Below, piece by piece: positions 43,879 through 53,511 of a DNA stretch of 64,000 bases. Position 1 is the stretch's first letter, and each line of letters opens with the position of its first letter. The stretch lies in assembly GCA_945873105.1 (NCBI GenBank), contig CAMCBW010000012.1, forward strand, positions 1-64,000, read 5' to 3'. A model generated the notes under the pieces. The model made no database searches and was not told where the DNA came from. It saw nothing but the letters and a program-made list of their open reading frames with translations. The stretch comes from Tangfeifania diversioriginum. GTDB taxonomy: Bacteria; Bacteroidota; Bacteroidia; Bacteroidales; Prolixibacteraceae. A program made the translations under genes and the position numbers.

Positions 43879-44565
43879 TCAATCTTTGACACACCTTACC
43901 GAAAATCCATAGGTGTTGTCCAGGCTGTTTTTCCCCAATTTCCCATCACTGTAGCTGAGGTAGGTGTAATTGGAGGTTTCAGTGGTGGAAGCTGTTGAAC
44001 TCCACCAGTTTCCGCTGATGCCAAAATTCTGGTATGAACCATTGTAGAATCTGTATCCGGTAGGGAGGGCTGTGAATCCACTGGAATTGGTAGCATGGGT
44101 ATTTGGATAGGACCAATGTGCCGTTCCACCTTCTTTCAACATGCCGCCGGCGATGGTATCCACCCCCAGGGTTGCTGTGAGTGTGCTCCATTCTCCGATG
44201 GTGGGGACATGCCAGCCGGATGGGCACAATTTGTTGGTGGCTACCGAATACCAATTGTAAAGCGCACCATAATTGGCTTTGTAGGTGATCGAGTCGTTCC
44301 CGTAGTAACTGCAGGCAGGGGTAATCATTGTTGACCAGCTGTTGTTGTTGGTCACCAGGGGAATAGCTGTTCCATCGTTCAGTTTGGTGGACTTTAAATT
44401 TTCTGCCATCCAGGTTTGGCTTCCGATGGCTATCGTTTTGTATGCATTGCCTTCAAAATCTGCAACTTGCCCGTAAATAACAGACGTTGGGTTATCCTCC
44501 TTTTTGCAGCCGGACTGGACTGCTGTGAGGGTCAGCGCAAGGAAGAGGGAATAAAGGATTCTCAT
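43879..44565 (-). CDS. FISUMP-domain lipoprotein
   Basis: 228 residues. Lipoprotein signal with SGC (Cys20). The rest is a Fibrobacter succinogenes major paralogous (FISUMP) domain: GNAYKTIAIGSQTWMAENLK, then YGALYNWYSVAT, LCPSGWHVPTIGEWSTL, SGFTALPTGYRF, WWSSTAS and a final SVRCVKD. FISUMP domains are C-type-lectin-like folds on Bacteroidota/Fibrobacter surface proteins, possibly carbohydrate binding. It lies 25 bases downstream of the DUF4249 gene and ends the receptor operon. Confidence 0.92.
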   Translation of the reverse strand: MRILYSLFLALTLTAVQSGCKKEDNPTSVIYGQVADFEGNAYKTIAIGSQTWMAENLKSTKLNDGTAIPLVTNNNSWSTMITPACSYYGNDSITYKANYGALYNWYSVATNKLCPSGWHVPTIGEWSTLTATLGVDTIAGGMLKEGGTAHWSYPNTHATNSSGFTALPTGYRFYNGSYQNFGISGNWWSSTASTTETSNYTYLSYSDGKLGKNSLDNTYGFSVRCVKD

Positions 44566-44590
44566 CTGGACTATTTTTTAATTTTGAATA

Positions 44591-45391
44591 TTATGGTTTG
44601 CCAACGTAGAGGTAAACCGAGAGACTATTGACAGCAGTAAAAATCCCAAATCCATTCTCTACATTGGCTTTTATCTCCGTAATGGAGATGGAACTGGTGC
44701 TGTTGTTCTGGAAGAAGATGACATATTCCGGCTGAATTTTGTAGAGTATTACCCGGTGCATCCCGTAAAACTTGAAGGATTGAGGATTCAATTGGTAATG
44801 GTCCGAATTGGTGGGCTGGTTTCGAAAGAAGTCGTCGGATTTGTTCTCTTTGCTGTTGATGGCCTCCTTCACGCTTTCTACATTCTTTACATAAACGAGG
44901 TAATAACTCTGGTCAGTGTTTTCCCAGTTAAGTACAACCGGGAAGGGCATTTCAGGGGAAGCTGATCCACTAGGGGCAACTCCCCTTTCGGCGATCGAAA
45001 TAGAGGTGGCCGAAAGTTTAAAGTTGACTGGTTTTTCTGGAACCAGGGTGGTTGCTGAGATCTCCATCCCATTGTAAGGGAAGGATAGTTGATAGGTGTT
45101 GCCGGCTTGAACGATCAAATCTGCGTTTTGGTATGTCCCCCCGCCATTTGCCTGCAGGGGGTATTTCTGTCCGGTAGTCAGATCGGTGATTCCGATTTTC
45201 AGTTGGTCTATGTTAGTATCCGACAGGATCATGTCGCTCTTAAAAGGAATCAGTTTCGATATTTTCACTGTGGGTGAGCCCTCCGCATAGAGATAGGATT
45301 CTACGACAGGTTTATCCAGGAATTCGGAAACATCTGTCTCTTCACAGGAGAGGAGGGTGAAGATCAGGGCAAAATGGAGCAGCTTTCTCAT
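44591..45391 (-). CDS. DUF4249 lipoprotein
   Basis: 266 residues with lipobox LLSC (Cys16) and the DUF4249 pattern: EFLDKPVVESYLYAEGSPTVKISKL, the repeated strand GIGITDLTTGQKYPL and SYYLVYVKNVESVKE. DUF4249 proteins occur as outer-membrane partners of CarboxypepD-type TonB receptors in Bacteroidota. It begins three bases after the receptor stop. A surface-exposed role in substrate capture is the usual inference. Confidence 0.9.
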   Translation of the reverse strand: MRKLLHFALIFTLLSCEETDVSEFLDKPVVESYLYAEGSPTVKISKLIPFKSDMILSDTNIDQLKIGITDLTTGQKYPLQANGGGTYQNADLIVQAGNTYQLSFPYNGMEISATTLVPEKPVNFKLSATSISIAERGVAPSGSASPEMPFPVVLNWENTDQSYYLVYVKNVESVKEAINSKENKSDDFFRNQPTNSDHYQLNPQSFKFYGMHRVILYKIQPEYVIFFQNNSTSSISITEIKANVENGFGIFTAVNSLSVYLYVGKP

Positions 45392-45394
45392 GGT

Positions 45395-48136
45395 CTAGAA
45401 CTTTAAGGTAATCGACAGGTTGGGGGTAATTCCCAGGTAGCTGATGTCACTCTCCAGGATGACATCATCCACCAGTTGAAACTGTCTTGAATTCACATTG
45501 GTACGGTTGTAGAGATTGAACACCGAAAGACTGATGGCATTGAGTTTTCCCTTTTGTCGGAAGAGATTGAAGCGGTAGGAGGCCGCCACATCCAGGCGGT
45601 GGTAATCGGGAAGCCGGTAGGAATTCTTGTCACTCACAGAGTAGAATGCGACATTCGATCCATCGATCAAATTTAGGGTATAACCACCAAGCGGTGCCGT
45701 ATAGGGTCTTCCGGTTGCATAGATCCAGGAGGCCGAGAAGTCGAAGTTTCCAAACTTGTAGATCCCAACCATCTTTAATTCATTGGTTACATCCTGATTG
45801 GCAAAGAAGTATTTGTCAGACTGAAGCGGAAACCTGTTTTTCACCTCGCCCAGGGTGTAGCAGATCCATCCGTTGAAATTTCCGGCTTTTTTTTGTGCCA
45901 GCAGTTCCAGTCCAATGGCATAACCATCCCCTGTGAAGAACTGCTCCGTGGAGGTAACGCTGCTGCCTGGTTGTGGAATGGATCTGTAACGCATAGAATA
46001 TTCCGTCACATTCCGGTTCTTTTTGTAATAGCCTTCCGCACTGAAAAGATAGTTCGATAGATCATAATTGAGCCCCAGGTTGAAATGGAGCGATGAACTG
46101 ACCGGAATCTCACTCCCGTTTGAAAGGATCCAAAAATCCCTGTTTCCAGACATCACATCCTCCCTTACTACCCGGTTGGCAAATTGGTAGTAGAGACCTG
46201 TTGCACTGTTGATGGTAAGTTTTGGGGTAAGCAGGTAACTTGCATTGAGTCTGGGTTCAAGGTATATCTTGTCGGTTGCACTGTAATAATTGAATCTGAG
46301 GCCTGGGGTTAATGATAGCAGGTTATTGAAAAACAACATCTTATCCTGGAAATAGCCTCCGGCAATGGAGGCTTCAATTTTTTTATCCAGAATGGTCAGC
46401 GTATCATTTTGCTGGTAGGTATAGTCGATGTCATAATAGGTACCAAAGGCGCCAAATTCGAGGATGTTCCGTTCATCGAATACATATTTCCAGTCATTTT
46501 TGAAACTGAGGTCAAACAAATTGTTTTTTTCCAGTATCCCGCTTTTCATAATGGTTGAGACACCATCTACATCTACCGTGATGGAGCGCCTTTCGTCCCT
46601 GGTACTGTAATAATCAGAAAAACTTACCAGGAAGTTGGAGGTGAGGGTTTCGTTCAGTTTGCGTGTCCATTTGGTGCTAGCCCCAATGTTGCCATACCTG
46701 GTGAAATCAGCACTGCTGAGCGAGATATCCCTGCCTGCGCCCATTCCACCTCCGGGGGGGCCGCCACCGGCTCCTCCCGGCATTTTGAATTGTGGCGAGT
46801 TGTCGAGGAAATCGGTGCCATTGAAAATGCTAAGCGAGAGTACATCTTTGGGGGTTGCCTTCCAGGTGATTTTCCCGTTCAAATCGTAGAAGTAGGAGCT
46901 GGTACTGGAAGATTTCCCTCCCATCGTAGGTGGCCTGACCGTATTGGTCCCAGATTTGTACAATCCGCTGATCTGGTCGTAGAGGTATCCCTGGTAAGAT
47001 CTTCTAAAGGCGAAAAGAGAGGTCACCTTCTCTCCGAATGGTACCTCCGCATAGGCATTCACGCTCAGCAGACTCACCTCGGCCCCGACAGTGGCTTTTT
47101 TGGCATTGCCATCTTTTCCCGTAATCTCCGTGACACTCGATAACCTTCCTCCGAATTTTGAATCAAAGCCCCCCTTGTGTAGCTGTACATCCTTGATGGC
47201 ATTGGAGTTAAAAGCACTGTAGAACCCATAAAGGTGATCCACATTGTAGACGGTGAATCCATCGTACAGGATCAGGTTCTGGTCGGGGGTACCTCCCCTG
47301 ACGTACATCCCGGCCGAACCTTCATTGGCGGCACTAACCCCGGGCATCAGTTGAAATCCGCGCATGATGTCTTTTTCTCCAATGTTGGGTAGCACCTTGA
47401 GTGCGATGGGCGACATTTTAATTTTTTGTTCCAGGGTGGATTGTTGCAGTGCCTTGTCATCTTTCCTGCCTGTTACGAAAACCTCAGAGATACCAACACT
47501 TTGCTGCTTTAATTCTATGAACAGGGGAGGATTCTCCCTTTTGGGTTCCAGTTCAATGCGTTTGGTATGGTAGCCAATGTAGGTTATTACAATGACTGCG
47601 GTATCTGCCGGTACCTTTTCCAAGGCAAAGTGACCATTCTGATCACTGGTGACTCCCTTGGTAGTGCCCTCCACAACGATGGTGGCAAATGGAATCCTTT
47701 CACCATTGGCCTGGTCTGCAATTTCACCCGAAAGCAGGAAATTGCGTTTCACCGGAACCAGTTTCTTTCTGGATTGCTGCTGCTCTTCCTTCACTTCCTC
47801 CTTGTTTTGCTGCAATTGTTCCAGCTGAAGCTTATCCCTGGCCACATAGATATAACCATCCTTTCCTACCAGGATGGTCAGGTCCCAGGCAGATTGAAAC
47901 ATCTTCAGCACACCTCCAACGGTTTTTTCATTGTCTGTCATGAGGGAGGTACTGTAGCTTTTCAGGGTGGGTTGGTCAAAGATGAACCGGATGTTGAGAT
48001 CCTGACCCATTTCAACCAGAATCTTGTCCAGTTGGCCTATGTAATTCTTTGGGAGCCTGAAGTTCTCGACGGTTTGGGTGCTGCCCAGGGCCGGTAACAG
48101 CAAAAGAGCAAGAAGAGGCAAGAATCGCTTTGGCAT
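45395..48136 (-). CDS. TonB-dependent receptor with STN and carboxypeptidase-regulatory-like domains
   Basis: 913 residues. Signal peptide to about residue 20, then an STN-like secretin/TonB N-terminal domain (IGQLDKILVEMGQDLNIRFI, about 33-105). A beta-sandwich CarboxypepD_reg-like domain runs about 130-215 (LSGEIADQANGERIPFATIV), then the plug domain with GMYVRGGTPDQNLILYDG near 285, and a 22-strand barrel ending LGITPNLSITLKF. A Gly/Pro-rich loop near 455 is notable (GGAGGGPPGGGMGAG). The STN domain suggests regulation by an anti-sigma factor, though no sigma/anti-sigma pair is nearby. Its ligand is unknown; DUF4249 and FISUMP follow. Confidence 0.93.
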   Translation of the reverse strand: MPKRFLPLLALLLLPALGSTQTVENFRLPKNYIGQLDKILVEMGQDLNIRFIFDQPTLKSYSTSLMTDNEKTVGGVLKMFQSAWDLTILVGKDGYIYVARDKLQLEQLQQNKEEVKEEQQQSRKKLVPVKRNFLLSGEIADQANGERIPFATIVVEGTTKGVTSDQNGHFALEKVPADTAVIVITYIGYHTKRIELEPKRENPPLFIELKQQSVGISEVFVTGRKDDKALQQSTLEQKIKMSPIALKVLPNIGEKDIMRGFQLMPGVSAANEGSAGMYVRGGTPDQNLILYDGFTVYNVDHLYGFYSAFNSNAIKDVQLHKGGFDSKFGGRLSSVTEITGKDGNAKKATVGAEVSLLSVNAYAEVPFGEKVTSLFAFRRSYQGYLYDQISGLYKSGTNTVRPPTMGGKSSSTSSYFYDLNGKITWKATPKDVLSLSIFNGTDFLDNSPQFKMPGGAGGGPPGGGMGAGRDISLSSADFTRYGNIGASTKWTRKLNETLTSNFLVSFSDYYSTRDERRSITVDVDGVSTIMKSGILEKNNLFDLSFKNDWKYVFDERNILEFGAFGTYYDIDYTYQQNDTLTILDKKIEASIAGGYFQDKMLFFNNLLSLTPGLRFNYYSATDKIYLEPRLNASYLLTPKLTINSATGLYYQFANRVVREDVMSGNRDFWILSNGSEIPVSSSLHFNLGLNYDLSNYLFSAEGYYKKNRNVTEYSMRYRSIPQPGSSVTSTEQFFTGDGYAIGLELLAQKKAGNFNGWICYTLGEVKNRFPLQSDKYFFANQDVTNELKMVGIYKFGNFDFSASWIYATGRPYTAPLGGYTLNLIDGSNVAFYSVSDKNSYRLPDYHRLDVAASYRFNLFRQKGKLNAISLSVFNLYNRTNVNSRQFQLVDDVILESDISYLGITPNLSITLKF

Positions 48137-48472
48137 ATCGGATACATTTGTGGGTAGAATGACTCTTTCACCGTATCCCTTGACATTCGGGGACCGGCAG
48201 ATTTAAAGGCTGCCCGTAGATGACCTGCTAAAACTATTTGAATGGTATGCTCGAAAAAAAATATTTCAGTGAAAAGGGCGGTGGATTCAACAAAATGGCA
48301 GTAATTCTCCGTGACTGGTTCAAAATCTGCTACAGTCCTTTCATGGCATAGAGAGAGACCATTTTGGATTTGATGGGGGGAATCTATCTGTGTGGCAAGT
48401 ATTAGAAAGAGAATGCCGGAAATGAAGTCCCGGCATTCTGGTTGTATCGTTGTACTTTATAAATGGGTTGTC
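48137..48472. other. Intergenic region with terminator
   Basis: 336 bases upstream of the TonB receptor and downstream of the YncE/phosphoesterase gene. It should contain the receptor promoter; I see no clear -7 element. The hairpin at 48410-48438 is listed separately. No gene seen. Confidence 0.45.
48410..48438 (-). terminator. Terminator of the YncE/phosphoesterase gene
   Basis: AGAATGCCGG (48410-48419) pairs with CCGGCATTCT (48429-48438), loop of nine bases. On the minus strand it is followed by CTTTCTAATA. Confidence 0.65.
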
Positions 48473-50929
48473 TCAATCGTCATCATCCTCTCCCTCCTTC
48501 TCCACGGTGAAGAAGGCTGCATGAACCGGGGCAGGGCAGGGGCTGTTCAGTCCCTTGATGGCTCCCCAGATGACGGTGTTAAACTGATCATCCGGCACCC
48601 GGTCCTCTTTGGTGAAGTCGAATTTTTCGCTGAGTCTCGACAGTTTGCTCTCTTCTACATTTTTCAGGTTCAGATCGACCAGATTGGGTGTAGACTTAAA
48701 TGGCGGATGGTTGGCCACATTGTTGAAGCACCTCCACATGGGTTCTGCGGCTGCATCGTATTGGGTCATCGGGGGTAGTCCAAGAATCAGCTCTATGGTG
48801 CGAAGTGCCGAACTGGTTGAATACATGGTGTGGTCTACATAGCCCTGCTTCACAAATCCGCCGGCAACATAGGTGGTAGATCGGTGGGCATCCACGTGGT
48901 CGGGACCATTCTGGGCATCATCTTCCAGGATGATGATGACACATTCGTTCCAGATCGGTGATTGGCTGAGGTACTCGACAAAGAGTCCGCAGGCCAGGTC
49001 ATTGTCGGCGGCATGTGCCTTTGGTGTTGGCTTGCCAAGACGAAGACCTTCCGTATGGTCATTCCCAAACCGCAACGTATTGAGTCTTGGCACATTGCCT
49101 GCAGCCAAGTGTTTTTCGAAGTCGCGTTTCCATTGGTAAAAACGTACAGTGTCCCGAACACCCATGTCCCAGCCGGTGTAATCGGTGCAAAAATGATCGA
49201 TGAGCGAAGGGATGTTGGCCGTTTTGTTGTCGGAGACAAATTCTCCATAACTCCGGTAACTTACGCCAAATTTCTTGCAATAATCCCAGAGAAAGCCGTT
49301 TTTGTTGTTGGCAATCTCCCTTTCACCCTCGCCAGGGTATGAGCCTCCCCGGCCTCCATAACTAACAGGCCAGTTTTTCTCAAGGTAATCGGTGGCATAG
49401 GCTCCCATGGTCCAGTTGTGGCCATCGGCGCTCACCTCCCCGTCGACGTAGAAATTGTCGAGCAGCACGAACTGCTTGGCAAGGTTGTGTAGGTTTGGGG
49501 TAATATTTTCTCCAAAGAGCAGCAGTCCGGTATCTCCGTTTCCTCCTGCAACATCGCTCAGTACCTGGTCGTAGGTCCTGTTCTCCTTGATGACATAGAA
49601 TACATATTTGATGGGGGAGGGATCACCCACGCGGGAGGGGATCGGATTGCCTTTCTCTCCCTTGCTCACCATCTCCTGCTCCTTGACATAGGGAGAGTTC
49701 TTGTAAACCAACTGCGAATAGATGGCCAGCTGTTGTTCATCCGGTTTTGGAATGGCTTGAAGTGTTCCGGTAAAGAGTCCACCAATGTACTGGACTTTGG
49801 TGTTTTTGATATCGGCATGCCTTTCTACCTGCTCTTTCTTGCTGAGCGGACTGGGACCAAAAGGGTTTGGCTTGGAGGTCAATCCCTTGCCATTGGTAAC
49901 AAATATCTGATCTCCCACTACACGTACACAGGTGGGATACCATCCGGTCGGCACAAAACCCAGGCTTTTACTATGACCGGGTGAGCTTACGTCGAACACT
50001 GCCAGGCAATTGTTGTCTGCATTGGCAATGTAGAGGGTTTTGTTGTCCTTGCTCAGTGCTACACTGTTGGTGGTAGAGCCGGATGGGGAGTTGGGATAGA
50101 GGGCAGAATTTAGTATTTCAACCACCCTGTTCTGCTCGGTAGAGATGACGGAGACCGAGTTATCGTTGGCATTGCAGACAAAAAGGTATTTCCCATCTTT
50201 TGTGATGCAAAGGTCATTTGGATTATCCCCTACCGGGATAGTACCCTTTACCTGCTGTTTTTCGGTATCGAACAACAGAACTTTGTCACAGCCCCAGCAG
50301 GTGAGGTAGAGGGTCTTGTTGTCGTCCGAAAGTAGGCAGGTATAACCTTCGCCACCCAACGGGATCTGTGATTTTACCTTTTTGGCCTTCAGGTCATAAA
50401 CGTAGAGGGAGTTGTTCTCCTTGGTGACGGTATAGAGGTATTGTTGCTTGTCGTCTACCGCGATGCCAGCCACCGATATTTTTTCGGGCCATTTTTTGCC
50501 GATTACCAGGGTGTCGAATGGAATTATCTTGTTGTTTTTGATTTGGTACCGCATGATCCAGTTGTCGTTGCCCCCTGAGGCATAGAGGAATTTCCCATCC
50601 TTCGAGAAGGTGAGTCCGAGCCATCCTTTGGCGATGGTGACTGAATCGATCAGCTGCCCTTTTTCGGTGTCTACCAGCTGGATGCTCTGGTCGCTTTGTC
50701 CGTTGTTGGTGATGGCCAGTAGTTTACCGGAGGGGGAGACCGCCATGTTGAGGGGGAGGTCGCCCAGGGGCAACAGCTTCCCTACGGGTGTGAGCTTCCA
50801 TCCATTGGGCAGGGATACCCGCTTGGTTTCCAGTTCTTTCAGGGTTTGGGAATTGGCCGGTACGGCCAAAATTAACAGCAGGGAGAGCATCAGTAGTTGA
50901 CAACTGATTTTTAAGCTTGCATGAGTCAT
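48473..50929 (-). CDS. YncE-type beta-propeller / alkaline phosphatase-like fusion
   Basis: 818 residues. A signal peptide, then an N-terminal seven-bladed propeller (about 40-350) of YncE-like repeats such as AVSPSGKLLAITNNG, YVCNANDNSVSVIST and LYIANADNNCLAVFD. A phosphoesterase/alkaline-phosphatase-like domain follows from about 430: VFYVIKENRTYDQVLSDV, GEVSADGHNWTMGAYATDY, and the metal site ILEDDAQNGPDHVDAHRST. The 'bifunctional YncE/alkaline phosphatase family' architecture is known in Bacteroidota; substrate unknown. It ends in an acidic tail (EKEGEDDDD) and a terminator. Confidence 0.9.
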   Translation of the reverse strand: MTHASLKISCQLLMLSLLLILAVPANSQTLKELETKRVSLPNGWKLTPVGKLLPLGDLPLNMAVSPSGKLLAITNNGQSDQSIQLVDTEKGQLIDSVTIAKGWLGLTFSKDGKFLYASGGNDNWIMRYQIKNNKIIPFDTLVIGKKWPEKISVAGIAVDDKQQYLYTVTKENNSLYVYDLKAKKVKSQIPLGGEGYTCLLSDDNKTLYLTCWGCDKVLLFDTEKQQVKGTIPVGDNPNDLCITKDGKYLFVCNANDNSVSVISTEQNRVVEILNSALYPNSPSGSTTNSVALSKDNKTLYIANADNNCLAVFDVSSPGHSKSLGFVPTGWYPTCVRVVGDQIFVTNGKGLTSKPNPFGPSPLSKKEQVERHADIKNTKVQYIGGLFTGTLQAIPKPDEQQLAIYSQLVYKNSPYVKEQEMVSKGEKGNPIPSRVGDPSPIKYVFYVIKENRTYDQVLSDVAGGNGDTGLLLFGENITPNLHNLAKQFVLLDNFYVDGEVSADGHNWTMGAYATDYLEKNWPVSYGGRGGSYPGEGEREIANNKNGFLWDYCKKFGVSYRSYGEFVSDNKTANIPSLIDHFCTDYTGWDMGVRDTVRFYQWKRDFEKHLAAGNVPRLNTLRFGNDHTEGLRLGKPTPKAHAADNDLACGLFVEYLSQSPIWNECVIIILEDDAQNGPDHVDAHRSTTYVAGGFVKQGYVDHTMYSTSSALRTIELILGLPPMTQYDAAAEPMWRCFNNVANHPPFKSTPNLVDLNLKNVEESKLSRLSEKFDFTKEDRVPDDQFNTVIWGAIKGLNSPCPAPVHAAFFTVEKEGEDDDD

Positions 50930-51124
50930 GGTAATAATTTAGTTGATTCGTTTTTCTTTATCAAAGTTCGCTAAATGTTTTCATTTATCAAACGATGATT
51001 GGCCCACTAAATTGTCTATCCTGCCGACATTGTGTGGAAAAGAAATATGCTTGAACTGGTATGAAGGTGATTCAACTTCATTTTATTATTTTTATCCTCA
51101 ACATTCACCACCTAAATCACCAAC

Positions 51125-52558
51125 ATGGTAAATCAAAGAAGTTTGGTACGTACACTCGGATTGGGTTATGTGGTCATATTCGTAGTGGCAAATATAATTG
51201 GATCAGGAGTTTATAAAAAAATTGCCCCAATGGCAGCGGAGCTTCACTCCTCGGTTTGGATCCTCATGGCCTGGATCGTGGGAGGGATTATCACCCTGTT
51301 TGGGGCGCTCAGCAATGCCGAAGTAGCAGGATTGCTGGCAGATACCGGCGGTGAATTTGTCTATTTGAAAAAAATATACAACCGTTTCTTTGCCTTCATC
51401 TATGGCTGGTCGCTCTTTACGGTGATCCAGACGGCTACCATCTCCTCGCTGGCCTATGTTTTTGCCCAGTCACTGAACAGCATGGTTCACCTGCCCGAAT
51501 TTTTCCCTTCCCTGCAACAATTTTCGATCGGGGGTATCTTCTTCCCATTTCAGGATTCAGGGGTCAAGCTGACCGCGATCCTGCTGATCCTGCTGCTCAC
51601 CTTCCTCAACATCTCCGGATTGAAGAGCGGGGCGGGTACCAGCAAGGCAATTCTGATCCTGGTCTTCACCGGACTACTGGTGATTGTCGTTTTCGGTTTA
51701 AGCAGCCTCACCTCCATGCCTGCCAATTTTATGGACGTCAAAGATCTGACGGCAGGCACAGTTACCCTCTCCTCCTTCTATACCGCCATGCTGGCTGCCT
51801 TCTGGGCCTACCAGGGCTGGGTATCGGTCGGGTTCATCGGAGGTGAAGTGAAGAATCCGAAGCAAAATATCCCGAGGGGAATCGTGATGGGGGTATTCGT
51901 AGTGATAGCCATCTATTTGCTGGTGAATGTCACCTATTTGACCCTTCTTTCCATTCCACAACTGGAGCAGGTACATGCCGCAGGCAACCAGATCGCAGCA
52001 GTAGAAGCCGTCAGAAGTTTCTGGGGTGCGGGAGGGGTGCTTTTTATCTCCCTGCTGATTCTGCTCACCACACTGGGTTGCACCAATGCCAGTATCCTCA
52101 CCGGAGCCCGGCCATACTATGCCATGGCCAGGGAGAAACTGTTCTTTCCGGGTATCGCCAAACTGAACCATGCCAATGTTCCTTCGAACTCCCTGTTGTG
52201 GCAGGGTATTTGGGCCTCGGTACTGGTCTTGTCGGGTACTTTCGACCAACTGACCGACATGATCATCTTTGCCGTGTTTATCTTCTATGGTGCCACTACC
52301 CTGGGGGTATTCGTCCTGCGACGCAAGATGCCTGATGCACCAAGGCCTTACAAGGTCTGGGGTTATCCGGTGGTTCCCGCCATTTTCATCCTCTTTTGCA
52401 TTGGATTGATCTTCAATACGGTTGTGGCCCGACCCCGTGAGGCTGCCATAGGAATGACACTGATCCTGTCGGGGATTCCGGTCTATTTGTACCTGAAACA
52501 CAGGTATTCCAAAGAGGATGCAGAAAACTCCGGGGATGATCTGGGGAAAGGCAAATAG
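51125..52558 (+). CDS. APC-family amino acid permease
   Basis: 477 residues with twelve hydrophobic segments. The APC signature is at the N-terminus: GLGYVVIFVVANIIGSGVYK (helix 1 unwound GSGVY), then AWIVGGIITLFGALSNAEVAG and GEFVYLKKIYN. ANVPSNSLLWQGIWASVLVL is also typical. It should be a proton- or exchange-driven amino acid transporter; specificity cannot be told. Divergent from the YncE/phosphoesterase gene; the acyltransferase follows after 31 bases. Confidence 0.92.
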   Translation: MVNQRSLVRTLGLGYVVIFVVANIIGSGVYKKIAPMAAELHSSVWILMAWIVGGIITLFGALSNAEVAGLLADTGGEFVYLKKIYNRFFAFIYGWSLFTVIQTATISSLAYVFAQSLNSMVHLPEFFPSLQQFSIGGIFFPFQDSGVKLTAILLILLLTFLNISGLKSGAGTSKAILILVFTGLLVIVVFGLSSLTSMPANFMDVKDLTAGTVTLSSFYTAMLAAFWAYQGWVSVGFIGGEVKNPKQNIPRGIVMGVFVVIAIYLLVNVTYLTLLSIPQLEQVHAAGNQIAAVEAVRSFWGAGGVLFISLLILLTTLGCTNASILTGARPYYAMAREKLFFPGIAKLNHANVPSNSLLWQGIWASVLVLSGTFDQLTDMIIFAVFIFYGATTLGVFVLRRKMPDAPRPYKVWGYPVVPAIFILFCIGLIFNTVVARPREAAIGMTLILSGIPVYLYLKHRYSKEDAENSGDDLGKGK

Positions 52559-52589
52559 CATGGATTAGTCATTGCGAAATCTGTTTTGT

Positions 52590-53462
52590 ATGGGAAATAT
52601 TGGATTTTACCTGTTGAGATCGTTTACCTGGTTGGTGCAGCTGCTTCCATTGCGTTTCTACTTTGTAGTTTCAGATCTCGTTTATTTGGTGATTTATTAC
52701 ATCTTCCGCTACCGCAGGAAGGTGGTTACCAAAAATCTGGCCAATTCGTTCCCTGAAAAGAGTGAAGAGGAGCGAGCGTTGATTGCCCGGAAGTTTTACC
52801 GTCATCTGTGCGATACCATTTTTGAGATCTTCTATTTTGACAGAATATCCGAAAAAGAGGGGAGAAAATGTGTCACTTGTAAAAATCCTGAATTGTTGAA
52901 TGAATACCTGGACCAGGGAAGGCAGGTGTTGGCTTTTTGCGGGCACTACAACAACTGGGAACTGAACTGCAATCTCCCGCTCTACACCCGGCACCGGGTT
53001 TATGCCGTATACAAGAAGATTAAAAATCCAAGTTTCGAACGATTTTACAGCCATCTCCGGGGAAGGTTTGGGGTGGTACCATTGGAACGGGCCGATACCT
53101 TCAAGCAGTTGTACCGTGACCACCACGATGGGGTTCCATCCATGTCGGCCCTCTTGTCGGACCAGACTCCCAGAAAGTTGGAGATCCAGCACTGGATCAC
53201 TTTCCTGAATCAGGATACTCCGGTTTTACTTGGTACAGAGAAGATTGCGCACAAATTGGATTCGGTTGTCCTTTTTCTCTACCTGCGAAAAGTCAAAAGA
53301 GGGCAGTACGAATCGGAGTTCAGGTTGGTGACCGACCAGGCCAGGCAATGTGCTCCCTACGAAATCACGGATCAGTGCAATGGAATACTTGAGCAGCAAA
53401 TAATCAGTCAGCCAGAATATTGGCTATGGTCGCACAAGCGGTGGAAACACAAGCGGGGATAA
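52590..53462 (+). CDS. Lysophospholipid/lipid A acyltransferase (LpxL-like)
   Basis: 290 residues from ATG 52590; a TTG six codons earlier is less likely. N-terminal membrane helix, then the HTRB/LpxL block RQVLAFCGHYNNWELN, with catalytic His and Glu (HX4E), VYAVYKKIKNPSFERFYSHL and SALLSDQTPR. LpxL-type enzymes transfer a secondary acyl chain to Kdo2-lipid IVA; in Bacteroidota some act on ornithine or glycine lipids instead. It begins 31 bases after the permease stop. Confidence 0.88.
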   Translation: MGNIGFYLLRSFTWLVQLLPLRFYFVVSDLVYLVIYYIFRYRRKVVTKNLANSFPEKSEEERALIARKFYRHLCDTIFEIFYFDRISEKEGRKCVTCKNPELLNEYLDQGRQVLAFCGHYNNWELNCNLPLYTRHRVYAVYKKIKNPSFERFYSHLRGRFGVVPLERADTFKQLYRDHHDGVPSMSALLSDQTPRKLEIQHWITFLNQDTPVLLGTEKIAHKLDSVVLFLYLRKVKRGQYESEFRLVTDQARQCAPYEITDQCNGILEQQIISQPEYWLWSHKRWKHKRG

Positions 53463-53484
53463 ATCGGACCCCGATCCTTCTTTG

Positions 53485-53492
53485 TATTTTTG
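53485..53492 (+). promoter_or_regulatory. -7 element of the esterase gene
   Basis: TATTTTTG fits TAnnTTTG and lies 20 bases before the ATG at 53512, giving a very short leader. No -33 element seen. Confidence 0.4.
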
Positions 53493-53511
53493 ATCTAAAA
53501 GTAGTTGCCTA

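Noticed and set aside
51698-52561. Long minus-strand reading frame (287 codons) opposite the APC permease
   Set aside because: Rich in Gln, His and Gly as expected for an antisense shadow of a hydrophobic protein; no recognisable family.
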